Notes under the pieces: generated by a model
Seen by the model: only the letters and a program-made list of their open reading frames with translations
What the model was told of the DNA's origin: nothing
Database searches by the model: none
Program-made: the position numbers and the translations under genes
DNA from: Borrelia puertoricensis
GTDB lineage: Bacteria; Spirochaetota; Spirochaetia; Borreliales; Borreliaceae
NCBI RefSeq assembly: GCF_023035875.1
Contig: NZ_CP075401.1
Coordinates: 1 to 64,000 of the forward strand
DNA length: 64,000 nt
Reading direction: 5' to 3'
Shown: positions 55,875 to 64,000 of the stretch, one piece after another
Numbering within the stretch: position 1 is the first letter of the stretch
Layout: the number at the start of each line of letters is the position of its first letter

Positions 55875-56933
55875 ATGAAAAGAATTACTTTATGTGCGTT
55901 ATTTTTGACTTTATTTTTACTTCTCAGTTGTGGTAGTGGCAGTACTAGTGCTGAGGATCCTAAAATCACATTCTTAAACTCTATTGCTAATTTGGGTAAA
56001 GGGTTCTTAGATGTTTTTACTTCTCTTTCTGATATGGTTACTGGGGCTTTTGGCATTAATGCTGAGACTAAGAAATCTGACATTGGTAACTATTTCACTT
56101 CTATTGAAACAACTATGACATCTGTTAAAAAGAAGTTACAAGATCAAGTTGCTAAGAATGGGAATTACTCAAAACTTAAAACAGTTGTTGATACCTTTAT
56201 CACTAACACATTAGACAAGATCGCAGCAGGAGCAAAGGAAGCTGCTAAAGGGGCTACTGGTGATGTTATTGGTAATGCTACTGCAACTGGACATGGGGCT
56301 ACTCCTGCTAGTAAGGATTCAGTTGTTTCTCTTGTTAAAGGGATTAAGACTATTGTTGAAGTGGTTCTAAAAAAGGATGAGGGGGATGCAGGAGCTAATA
56401 AAACAGGGGATGATAAAAAGGACGTTGGTAATCTTTTTATTAATGATGCTGGTAAAGATGGTTCAAAAGAAGAAAATATTGCAAAGGCATCAGCTAGCAT
56501 TGGAGCTGTAACTGGTGCTGATATTTTACAAGCTATTGCTAACTCTAAAGAAGATCCTCAAGTTGATAATGCTAATGGAATTGAAAAAGCCAAAGATGCA
56601 GCTGAGATCGCTATTGTTCCTGCTGTTAACAAGACGGAAATTAAAGAAGATTCAGCAAAGAAAGACGCTGTTATTGCTGCAGGTATTGCACTGAGAGCTA
56701 TGGCTAAGGATGGTAAATTTGCTGCTAAGAATGAAGAGAAATCTGCCAATGCAGTCAATGGAATAGCAGCTAATGCTGTTGGTAAGACTTTAAGGACTCT
56801 AATAATAGCAATAAGAAATACTGTTGATAGTGGTTTAAAGACAATTAGTGATGCTCTTGCTACAGTTACACAAGAAGATAAATCTTTAGATTCTACTACA
56901 CCTGCAGACTCAGCAACCGGTAGCCAGCAATAA
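55875..56933 (+). CDS. vlp: Delta-type Vlp, complete silent cassette
   Basis: 352 residues, MKRIT leader (F-L-T type). N-terminal S-D-M-V-T-G-A-F-G-I-N-A-E-T as in 45559. Unusual A-I-V-P-A-V-N-K-T-E and L-R-T-L-I-I-A-I (R for S). Tail S-A-T-G-S-Q-Q. The spacer between its upstream hairpin and ATG is duplicated almost exactly before vsp 57058. Confidence 0.93.
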   Translation: MKRITLCALFLTLFLLLSCGSGSTSAEDPKITFLNSIANLGKGFLDVFTSLSDMVTGAFGINAETKKSDIGNYFTSIETTMTSVKKKLQDQVAKNGNYSKLKTVVDTFITNTLDKIAAGAKEAAKGATGDVIGNATATGHGATPASKDSVVSLVKGIKTIVEVVLKKDEGDAGANKTGDDKKDVGNLFINDAGKDGSKEENIAKASASIGAVTGADILQAIANSKEDPQVDNANGIEKAKDAAEIAIVPAVNKTEIKEDSAKKDAVIAAGIALRAMAKDGKFAAKNEEKSANAVNGIAANAVGKTLRTLIIAIRNTVDSGLKTISDALATVTQEDKSLDSTTPADSATGSQQ

Positions 56934-56959
56934 TAAATAATTATTAAAATATACATAAC

Positions 56960-57016
56960 TAAATAAAGTCATTTGAGGAAAACTTTTATCTTTGTGAGAA
57001 TTGTTTTCCTTTTGTT
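56960..57016 (+). terminator. Hairpin B after delta vlp
   Basis: AGGAAAAC (56976-56983) pairs with GTTTTCCT (57003-57010). Confidence 0.85.
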
Positions 57017-57057
57017 TGTATTTTTGCCCTTGTGATGTAATAAGGAGGCACGTGATA

Positions 57058-57693
57058 ATGAAAAGAATTACTTTATGTGCGTTATTAATGACTTTATTTT
57101 TACTCTTATCTTGTAATAATTCAGGAAAAAATCTTAAAGATGATGAAGTGGCTAAATCTGATGGTTCTGTTATTGACCTAGCTAAAATAACTAAGAACAT
57201 TACAGATTCTGTTGCTTTTGCTAAAGATGTTAAAGAAGTTCATTCTTTAGTTAAGTCTATTGATGACCTTGCTAAAGCTATTGGAGCGAAAATTAAAGAT
57301 TCTTATGAGCTTGATACTACCAATTCTGGTCATAATGGAGCGTTACTTGCTGGGGTGTTTCAAGTAATATTGACTGTAGAAACCAAGTTGAAATCATTAA
57401 AGCAGTCAGCTAAACTCCCTGAGTCACTTAAGGCAAAGGTTACTGCTGCTGAGCAATCAAGTAAAAAATTCTTAGACAAATTGAAAGGTGAGAATGCAGC
57501 TCTTGGTAAAGAAGATGCTTCTGATGCTGATGCAAAAAAAGCTATAGATAAAAATGATAATACTGGAGGTAAAGGTAAGGAAGAGCTCGGTGAACTAAAC
57601 ACAGCAATTGATGCATTGTTAACAGCTGCAGACGCTGCAGTAACAGCTTCAATTAATGAGCTTACAACTTCTTCTAAACCCGCTAACACCTAA
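57058..57693 (+). CDS. vsp: Vsp, complete silent cassette
   Basis: 211 residues; [24 protein letters not shown], closest in its first 75 residues to vsp 5372 ([18 protein letters not shown]). Tail T-S-S-K-P-A-N-T. It is followed by hairpin A and a leaderless delta vlp. Confidence 0.93.
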   Translation: MKRITLCALLMTLFLLLSCNNSGKNLKDDEVAKSDGSVIDLAKITKNITDSVAFAKDVKEVHSLVKSIDDLAKAIGAKIKDSYELDTTNSGHNGALLAGVFQVILTVETKLKSLKQSAKLPESLKAKVTAAEQSSKKFLDKLKGENAALGKEDASDADAKKAIDKNDNTGGKGKEELGELNTAIDALLTAADAAVTASINELTTSSKPANT

Positions 57694-57778
57694 GGGATAA
57701 ACAAGTTAATTAACTATTATAATGATTACTTTTTAATCAATCGTTATTTTCTTATAAAATAAAGTCTATAAATAATAA

Positions 57779-57810
57779 GCTAGGAGTTTGCTTCTCTTAG
57801 CTTTTTTTGT
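57779..57810 (+). terminator. Hairpin A after vsp
   Basis: GCTAGGAG (57779-57786) faces CTCTTAGC (57794-57801), one mismatch, then Ts. Confidence 0.82.
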
Positions 57811-57844
57811 TCCTTTATTCTCTATTTACTTCTTTTACTTCTTT

Positions 57845-58861
57845 ATTATACTTCTTAGTTGTGGCAGTGGTACTACTAGTGCTGAGGATCCTAAAACCAC
57901 ATTCTTAAACTCTATTGCTAATTTAGGTAAAGGGTTCTTAGATGTTTTTACTTCTCTTTCTGATATGATTACTGGGGCTTTTGGTATTAAGGCTGAGACT
58001 AAGAAATCTGATATTGGTAACTATTTCACTTCTATTGAAAAAGCTATGAACACAGTTAAAGAGAAATTACAAGATCAAGTTGAAAAGAATGGTAACTATC
58101 TAAAGATAAAGGAAGTTGTTGATAACTTTATCACTAACACATTAGACAAGATCGCTGATGGGGCTAAGACTGCTGCTACTGGGGCTACTGGTAACGATGC
58201 TATTGGTAATGCTACTTCGGCTGGACATGGGGCTACTCCTGCTGACAAAGACTCTGTTATCTCCTTAGTTAAAGGAATTAAAACTATTGTTGATTTGGTT
58301 TTAAAAGATAAGGGTGATGCAGGTGCTACTAAAACAGGAGAGGATGATAAAAAGGATGTTGGTAATCTATTTGCTGATGCGAATGGTAAAGATGATGCTA
58401 AAGAAGAAAATATTGCAAAGGCATCAGCTAGTATTGGTTCAGTGACCGGGGCTGACATTTTGCAAGCTATTGCTAAATCCACAGAAAATCCTACTGCAAA
58501 TAGTACTGATGGAATTGAAAAAGCTACAGATGCTGCTGAGATTGCTATTGCTCCGGCTGTTAACGGCAAAAAAGAAATTAAAGATGCTGCAAAGAAAGAC
58601 GCTGTTATTGCTGCTGGTATTGCACTTCGGGCAATGGCTAAAGATGGTAAGTTTGCTGCTAAGAATGAAGCAAAATCTGCTCATGCAGTTAATGGGGCAA
58701 CTGCTAGTGCTGTTGGTAAGACTTTAAGTACTCTAATAATAGCAATAAGAAATACTGTTGATAGTGGTTTAAAGACAATTAGTGATGCTCTTGCTACAGT
58801 TACACAAGAAGATAAATCTGTAGATTCTACTACACCCGCAGAAACAGCAATTGGTAGGTAA
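57845..58861 (+). CDS. vlp: Leaderless delta-type vlp, frame otherwise open
   Basis: Homology begins [16 protein letters not shown] at 57845 without start codon. Body open to V-D-S-T-T-P-A-E-T-A-I-G-R. The word E-N-I-A-K-A-S-A-S-I-G in the middle is shared with 55875 next door. Confidence 0.86.
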   Translation: MILLSCGSGTTSAEDPKTTFLNSIANLGKGFLDVFTSLSDMITGAFGIKAETKKSDIGNYFTSIEKAMNTVKEKLQDQVEKNGNYLKIKEVVDNFITNTLDKIADGAKTAATGATGNDAIGNATSAGHGATPADKDSVISLVKGIKTIVDLVLKDKGDAGATKTGEDDKKDVGNLFADANGKDDAKEENIAKASASIGSVTGADILQAIAKSTENPTANSTDGIEKATDAAEIAIAPAVNGKKEIKDAAKKDAVIAAGIALRAMAKDGKFAAKNEAKSAHAVNGATASAVGKTLSTLIIAIRNTVDSGLKTISDALATVTQEDKSVDSTTPAETAIGR

Positions 58862-58894
58862 TAATAAATAATTATCAATAAAACATACATAACT

Positions 58895-58950
58895 AAATAA
58901 AGTCATTTGAGGAAAACTCTTCTTTTTATAAGAATTGTTTTCCTTTTATT
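58895..58950 (+). terminator. Hairpin B after delta vlp
   Basis: AGGAAAAC (58910-58917) pairs with GTTTTCCT (58937-58944). Confidence 0.85.
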
Positions 58951-58990
58951 TATATCTTGACTTCCTGAGGTAATAAGGAGGCACGTGATA

Positions 58991-60046
58991 ATGAAAAGAA
59001 TTACTTTATGTGCGTTATTTTTGACTTTATTTTTACTTCTTGGCTGTGGCAGTGGTACTACTAAGATGGAAGATCCTCAGAGTAGGTTCTTAAAGTCTGT
59101 GATTAGTTTAGGTAATGATTTCTTAAATGTTTTTACTTCCCTTTCTGATATGGTTGGAGGGGTTTTAGGTTTTAATACTACTACTAAAAAATCTGATGTT
59201 GGGAACTATTTTAAGACTATGCATGATACTCTTTCATCTACTAAGACATCTCTTGAGAAAATTGTTGCTGACATGAAATCTGATAATAATCCTAATGCAG
59301 AGGCTACTGATACCGCTGTAAAATCTCTAATTACTAATACTCTTGATCAAATAATCCAGGGTGCTAAGACTGCTAGTGAGGCTATTGGTACTGATAGTAA
59401 TGACCTGCTTGGTAATGTTGCTGCTCAGAATAACGGTGGTGCTGCTGGTAGTGAAGTCGATAAACTAGTAAAGGGTATTAAATCAATTGTAGATGTGGTA
59501 CTTGGTGAAAAAAAAGGAAATTCCGATGCTGGGGATGATAAAAAGGCTAGTGATGGTTCTACTGCAAGAACCGCTGCTGCTGGGGATGGTGAATCAGGTA
59601 AATTATTTGCTACTGGTGCGGGAGCTGTTGGTGATGTTAACAATTCAAAAAAGGTTGCAGCTGATGCTGCTAAAGCTGTTGGGGCTGTAACTGGCGCTGA
59701 CATTTTACAAGCTATGATTAAGGATGATGGTGATGCTGTTAAATTAGCTACTTCTCAGAATGCTGGAGCTGCCCCTAAAGATGCTACTATTGCAGGAGGT
59801 ATAGCACTGCGAGCGATGGCTAAGAATGGTAAATTTGCTGGTCCTAGTGCTGCTGCTGATGATGCTGTTACTGCAGTTAAAGGTGCAGCAATAAGTGCAG
59901 TTACTAAAGCATTAGATACTTTAACAATAGCAATAAGAAATACTATTGACTCAGGCCTTAAAACTATTAAAGATGCTATGAATATTAATCCTACTGATAC
60001 TACTTTAACTAATGATAATCAGGCTTCTGAAGCTAAGAAAAACTAG
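58991..60046 (+). CDS. vlp: Gamma-type Vlp, complete silent cassette
   Basis: 351 residues; the only gamma gene here with leader and unbroken frame. The lipobox is L-L-L-G-C rather than L-L-L-S-C. Core [16 protein letters not shown] and [18 protein letters not shown]; tail [10 protein letters not shown]. It serves as the reference for the broken gamma copies at 4270, 23214 and 51509. Confidence 0.93.
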   Translation: MKRITLCALFLTLFLLLGCGSGTTKMEDPQSRFLKSVISLGNDFLNVFTSLSDMVGGVLGFNTTTKKSDVGNYFKTMHDTLSSTKTSLEKIVADMKSDNNPNAEATDTAVKSLITNTLDQIIQGAKTASEAIGTDSNDLLGNVAAQNNGGAAGSEVDKLVKGIKSIVDVVLGEKKGNSDAGDDKKASDGSTARTAAAGDGESGKLFATGAGAVGDVNNSKKVAADAAKAVGAVTGADILQAMIKDDGDAVKLATSQNAGAAPKDATIAGGIALRAMAKNGKFAGPSAAADDAVTAVKGAAISAVTKALDTLTIAIRNTIDSGLKTIKDAMNINPTDTTLTNDNQASEAKKN

Positions 60047-60074
60047 TTAGAATTTAATAACAATATACATAACT

Positions 60075-60130
60075 AAATAAAGTCATTTGAGGAAAACTTT
60101 TCTTTTCATAAGAATTGTTTTCCTTTTGTG
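60075..60130 (+). terminator. Hairpin B after gamma vlp
   Basis: AGGAAAAC (60090-60097) pairs with GTTTTCCT (60117-60124). Confidence 0.85.
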
Positions 60131-60170
60131 TTTATATAGTCTTTCTGAGGTAAAAAGGAGGCACGTGATA

Positions 60171-61239
60171 ATGAAAAGAATTACTTTATGTGCGTTATTT
60201 TTGACTTTATTTTTACTTCTTAGTTGTGGCAGTGGACAACAGTCGGTTGATTCGGCTAATGGTGGCGGGGCAGCTACAGGAGGGAGCAGTTTAAGTTCTG
60301 TTCTCATGGATGTAGGTAGAAGTGCTAAGAATGCTTTTTATGCATTTTTAGAGCTACTTTCTGGTACATTAGGTTTTACTGCTAAATCAACTACAAAGAA
60401 AGAGGATGTAGGAGGGTATTTTAACAGCTTAGGTGCTAAGCTTGGAGACGCATCAACAGAATTAGAAAAGATAGCAAAAAAGTCAGAGACAGAGCTTGAT
60501 AAAGGTGAGCTAAACAAGATAATTAGAAGTGCAGTTGATTCTGCTAAGTCTATTTTAAACACATTAAAAACTCATTTGGACTCTTTAAAAGATATCGGTG
60601 ATGCTAAACCAGTAGGTGAGGCTGCAAGTAATGCTCAAGGCACAGCACCAACTGATGTTGAATTAAAGAAAGTATATAATGCATTGAAAGGAATTGTAGA
60701 AGAAGCAGGTAAGGTAGGTGTTCCAAAGCCAGAAGCTGGAAATGTAGCAGTAAAAGTAGGTAATGCAGATAATAAAGATGGAGTAAAAGTCTTAGCTGCA
60801 GGTGCTAATGCAGGAGCAGCTGTGGGAGATAAAGCCGCAGCAATAGTAGCAGCAGTTAGTGGTGAAGAAATATTAGCTTCAATAGTTAAGTCACAAGAAA
60901 GTGATGCTGATGCAGCACTAGCAGTTGATGCAACTGCACAGACAAGTGCACTAAAGTTTGCAAGAGGAGGAAGTGATACAGGTCAGTTAGCAAAAGATGT
61001 AGCTAAAGCAGCAGCTGTAGCAGGAGGTATAGCATTACGTTCTTTAGTTAAGGATGGTAAATTAGCTGCGAATAATAATGATGATGACAAAGTAGTACAA
61101 GCAGTAGGAGTAAGTGCAGTAAATAAGTTATTGGTATCAATAGAGGATATAATTAAGAAGGCAGTAAAAGAATGTTCTTGAGAAAGCAAAAGAAAAAATA
61201 GATAAAGCTAGATCCCCAAAACCAGCAGCTCAGCAGTAA
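60171..61239 (+). pseudogene. vlp: Alpha-type vlp with leader, 3' frameshift
   Basis: MKRIT leader, G-S-G-Q-Q-S-V-D-S-A-N-G-G-G, alpha core with R-S-A-K-N-A-F-Y-A-F (K for E). One extra A near 61167 (GTAAAAGAATG) ends the frame at 61181 as K-E-C-S instead of K-N-V-L-E-K-A-K. The restored frame would run to A-R-S-P-K-P-A-A-Q-Q at 61239. Only the last ~20 residues are affected. Confidence 0.88.
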
Positions 61240-61275
61240 AATAGATAGTTAGATTCATTACTTAAAATTAAGATT

Positions 61276-61312
61276 AGAAGGCAAACTTATCTCTAAGTCT
61301 GCCTTCTATATT
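61276..61312 (+). terminator. Hairpin C after alpha vlp
   Basis: AGAAGGCA (61276-61283) pairs with TGCCTTCT (61300-61307). Confidence 0.78.
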
Positions 61313-61665
61313 AGTTGTAATGAAATTAAAAAGTTGAATAGTTCGGTAGTAATGCAGAGAATCTTCAAACCGTATTTTAACCTCTTATAGTTAATTTAGT
61401 TTATTTGTTCCTGTAGCAATCTTGTTTAATGTTAAGAAAGGTTAAGATAAATCTGTTTATGCAGCTAATGGTGTTGTTATTAGTGCTAATTCTAAGACAT
61501 TTAATCTATCGCAAGAACTGTTTTTAGTGCTTGTAAAGTAATTTCAACAGTATTTTTAATAGCAATTAGAAGATATACTAAACGATTAAATAATAAAATA
61601 AATCTTGAAATGCTATTACACCTGCAATTTTAACAGTTAACATAAATAACTAGTACAAAATAAAT
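61310..61665 (+). pseudogene. vlp: Decayed delta vlp remnant (right copy)
   Basis: Same remnant as 9540-9890 on the opposite strand. Segments I compared base by base were identical except for one inserted A near 61317. It has no open frame. It follows an alpha vlp and hairpin C, as the left copy does. Confidence 0.78.
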
Positions 61666-61673
61666 ATATAACT

Positions 61674-61738
61674 AAATAAAGTCATTTGAGGAAAACTATT
61701 CTTTTTATAAGATTCGTTTTCCTCAAATGACTTTATTT
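61674..61738. terminator. Hairpin B fused head-to-head into a 23-bp palindrome
   Basis: Arms 61674-61696 and 61716-61738 are exact reverse complements, spacer 19. The left half is the plus-arm B block and the right half is the same block in minus-arm orientation. It forms the outer boundary of the right arm. Confidence 0.85.
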
Positions 61739-61739
61739 A

Positions 61740-62188
61740 TATAGATATTTGTACTAAAGATAAGACAGTAACTTTTATTCAGTTCCATATTAATTAGGTG
61801 TAAGTAAGTATTATGAGATTAGTTTTGATTAGTAAGTGAGTAAAATTATTCTGAAAGTAAAGGTAGGAACCAGGTTTCTTAGTTTTTGTTTTTATTGAAT
61901 GATATGTTTACTTTAGTTAATTGTTTTTTGATTATTTATTTTTTAAGTTTAAATTGGATGTGATTGATTACAAGTTTTAGATTAAGATTATATTTTTGTT
62001 CTTTATTGTATAAATTTACTTATTAAAATAATTTTGAATTACCTTTAATTATTACAGAATAGAATAATTGAGGTTTTATGGAATTTATTTTTGTTATTTA
62101 AAATAAAAGGGTGTACATTTGTCAGTAATTATTGTATTTCAATATCGAGATTCAATAATTAAATAATCTAATATCCCAGGAGGGAGAT
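61740..62188 (+). promoter_or_regulatory. 5' flank of right P12 gene, inverted duplicate of the left flank
   Basis: About 450 bases without a gene. Most of it matches the reverse complement of the 3891-4187 region, from GTACTAAAGATAAGACAG outward to the ribosome site AGGAGGGAGAT. A -35-like TTGTCA near 62118 is possible. It presumably drives the P12 gene. Confidence 0.6.
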
Positions 62189-63076
62189 ATGAAGAGAAAT
62201 ATTTTATCAGTATGTATGTTAGCATTATTATGTTTGTTATCATGTGATATGAATGCCCTTAATGATTTATTAAATGAAGTAAGGGAAAAGGTTTTAGATG
62301 AAAGCAAAGATAATAAATATTTAAACCATGAACAAGGAAATCAGGAACAAAAAGAAGTTGTTATAGATTCTCTTGAAGAAGGAGTAGAAATACAACAAGA
62401 CATGGAAGTAAAACCTGTTAATGCGGGATTTGAGGTGTTTAGGCAAGAGTATCCATACTATCCTCAAGAAGAAGTAATAAAAATAGAAGAAAAAGATTTA
62501 GTTCCAAGTACTGAATCCGAAAAAGAAGCACAAGCAGAAATTGAAAAAGTAAAAGGTGCTCTTGGAGATTCTGGATTCCAGCAATTAATTAAGAATGCAC
62601 TTGAGCTTAAAGATAGATGTGAGCGAGGAAGAGCTGATTTTTATGATATAATGGGAAAAATTCAGAGTGAAAGAATATCACTAACCAAAAAGCGTAAGGA
62701 AAATATAGAAAAGATAAGAAAGTTAACTCAATTGCAAAATAAGTTAAATGATGAAAGGTCTAATCTCGAGAGGCTTATGAATGAAGTTGAGGTTGGACTT
62801 AATGAAAGAAGTTCTGCAAAATATTTTTTTGAAGATTCTGAAAAGATTTTAAAAGAAGCTATTACTGACAGATTAAGAAATAACAAACGTAGAAGTTACT
62901 GGTCAAGAAGAGGGAATGGTGATTTTCTAGCTAGAAAGGCACGAAGTAATGCGGAAAGTTCTTTAGAACAACTAGAATCTTCTTCTGTGAAGTTAATTGA
63001 AGCAATGGCAAAGATAAAAGAAATAGAAGAACTTATTAGTGAGGCAAAGTCTGCTCTAGGTAATCTTTCAAGATAG
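62189..63076 (+). CDS. P12-family lipoprotein (right copy)
   Basis: 295 residues, signal 1-18 and lipidated Cys19. The first ~75 residues match the left copy with few changes; the centre (about 115-230) is diverged (D-R-C-E-R-G-R-A-D-F-Y-D-I-M versus N-D-Y-E-Q-I-K-T-S-F-Y-D-I-F), while L-E-Q-L-E-S-S-S-V-K-L-I-E-A and E-E-L-I-S-E-A-K recur near the end. Long basic coiled-coil-like helices suggest an extended fold. The role of P12 proteins is not established. Confidence 0.8.
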   Translation: MKRNILSVCMLALLCLLSCDMNALNDLLNEVREKVLDESKDNKYLNHEQGNQEQKEVVIDSLEEGVEIQQDMEVKPVNAGFEVFRQEYPYYPQEEVIKIEEKDLVPSTESEKEAQAEIEKVKGALGDSGFQQLIKNALELKDRCERGRADFYDIMGKIQSERISLTKKRKENIEKIRKLTQLQNKLNDERSNLERLMNEVEVGLNERSSAKYFFEDSEKILKEAITDRLRNNKRRSYWSRRGNGDFLARKARSNAESSLEQLESSSVKLIEAMAKIKEIEELISEAKSALGNLSR

Positions 63077-63116
63077 AGACTGAAAAATTTAAATATTTTA
63101 TAATATTAGTATTTTC

Positions 63117-63152
63117 AAGAAGAGTTCCTTTATAAGGGACCTTCTTTAATTT
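63117..63152 (+). terminator. Hairpin terminator after P12 gene
   Basis: AAGAAG (63117-63122) pairs with CTTCTT (63141-63146), with inner GTTCC/GGGAC pairing, followed by a T-rich tract. Confidence 0.65.
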
Positions 63153-63236
63153 TATTTAAATAAGTTTCTAAAAACTATATAATGATTTAAATTGAATAAC
63201 TAGTGAATTATTTTAAGGTGTTGAGGTGTAATTGTT

Positions 63237-64000
63237 TTGAATACTGATATTGAGAGAGAAGATTTATTAAATAAGGAATATAAGGTTTTAGATAAAGGCT
63301 TTATCAAACTTGTTGATTATATGGGTAGTGAGGAGAGAATATTGAATGCAGCAAGGATTTCATATCGAGGTGAGAGAATTAGGAGGACAGATGCTGAACT
63401 TATAGATTATTTAGTTAGAAATGAGCACACAAGTCCATTTGAACAAGTGGTTTTTACATTTTATATTAAGGCTCCTATATTTGTTGCAAGGCAATGGATG
63501 AGACATAGAACAGCAAGGATTAATGAAGTATCTGGTTCATATAGTTTTCTTAGAGAAGAGTTTTATGTGCCTTTAGAGGAGGATCTAAAAATACAAAATA
63601 TTGAGAGTAATCAAATTGAAGCTAATTTTGCAAAGAATGTGTTAAGTGATTTAAGAGAGAGTCAAAAAACTTGTTACAAGTTATATCAAGATATGATAAA
63701 TAGTAATGTTTCAAAAGAAGTTTCTAGAATAGCTTTACCTTTAAGCTTGTATACTGAATGGTATTGGCAGATTGATTTAAATAATCTTTTTCATTTTATC
63801 AAATTAAGGTTGGCATTAAATGAATCGAAAGAGGTTAGTGAAAATTCATCAAAAGAGATGAGTGAATATGCCAAAATATTGCTTGATGTTATTGAAAAGC
63901 TTGTGCCTATTGCTACTAAAAGTTTTAAGAATCATATCTTAAAAGGGTGTAGGTTGTCTTATGAAGAGATAATAGCTATTTCTGGTGCATTAAATATTAG
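63237..64000 (+). CDS. thyX: Flavin-dependent thymidylate synthase ThyX, runs off window
   Basis: 254 codons are visible without a stop. The signature R-H-R plus seven residues plus S (R-H-R-T-A-R-I-N-E-V-S) identifies ThyX, which makes dTMP from dUMP using FAD, NADPH and methylenetetrahydrofolate. A-R-I-S-Y, H-T-S-P-F-E-Q and A-R-Q-W-M are further family words. There is no ATG; the likely start is TTG at 63237 after TTGAGGTG, since TGA lies 15 bases upstream in frame. In B. burgdorferi thyX is carried by lp54 (BBA76). The 3' end is outside the window. Confidence 0.93.
   Translation, partial: MNTDIEREDLLNKEYKVLDKGFIKLVDYMGSEERILNAARISYRGERIRRTDAELIDYLVRNEHTSPFEQVVFTFYIKAPIFVARQWMRHRTARINEVSGSYSFLREEFYVPLEEDLKIQNIESNQIEANFAKNVLSDLRESQKTCYKLYQDMINSNVSKEVSRIALPLSLYTEWYWQIDLNNLFHFIKLRLALNESKEVSENSSKEMSEYAKILLDVIEKLVPIATKSFKNHILKGCRLSYEEIIAISGALNI

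Noticed and set aside
1..64000. tRNA or rRNA genes, insertion sequences
   Set aside because: No cloverleaf, rRNA words, transposase or terminal inverted repeats of insertion elements were seen; all inverted repeats found are explained by hairpins or the partition locus.

Overview
The window is AT-rich plasmid DNA from a relapsing-fever-group Borrelia. That is shown by many vsp (variable small protein, Vsp) and vlp (variable large protein, Vlp) genes, the Borrelia-only bdr, mlp and P12 lipoprotein families, and a Borrelia plasmid partition cluster. The species cannot be fixed from sequence reading alone. The dominant content is a silent archive for antigenic variation: 10 vsp genes, 29 vlp genes (alpha-, beta-, gamma- and delta-type; Greek letters assigned from memory of family hallmarks) and two decayed vlp remnants, punctuated by six bdr genes.

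Layout. 1-4.2 kb: a lipoprotein gene, a PFam54/CRASP-1-like lipoprotein gene and a P12 lipoprotein gene. 4.2-26.1 kb: left archive arm, all on the minus strand. 26.1-36 kb: the replicon centre, with the partition cluster (PF57-like, DUF226, ParA, PF49) set among several perfect inverted repeats. It also holds broken cargo: a phage-like fragment, a DUF244 nuclease-like gene, DUF261, a tyrosine recombinase with an in-frame stop, an interrupted lipoprotein, an intact mlp, DUF603 and a frameshifted terminase. 36-61.7 kb: right archive arm, all on the plus strand, so both arms point away from the centre. 61.7-64 kb: a second P12 gene with an inverted copy of the first one's flank, then thyX running off the end. 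PFam54-like and thyX genes are lp54-type markers, so the archive appears to sit inside or fused to an lp54-like plasmid.

How the parts work together. Complete archive genes begin with a near-identical block: AAGGAGG, then CACGTG, ATG and a shared lipoprotein signal of the form [19 protein letters not shown]. There are three types of 3' end. Every vsp ends in hairpin A (GCTAAGAG stem), every alpha vlp in hairpin C (AGAAGGCA stem), and every beta, gamma or delta vlp in hairpin B (AGGAAAAC stem inside a conserved downstream block). Every vsp (10/10) is followed by a vlp without leader or start. Every alpha vlp (6/6) is followed by a leaderless beta-type gene (one a beta/gamma mosaic) or a decayed remnant. 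Only a B hairpin, or a bdr after it, precedes a leader-bearing gene. The archive therefore looks like composite units running from leader to block B. That is consistent with donor segments for gene conversion into an expression site, which I do not see in this window. In the spacers I examined I saw no obvious promoter, and many cassettes are frameshifted, so I infer the arms are largely unexpressed reservoirs.
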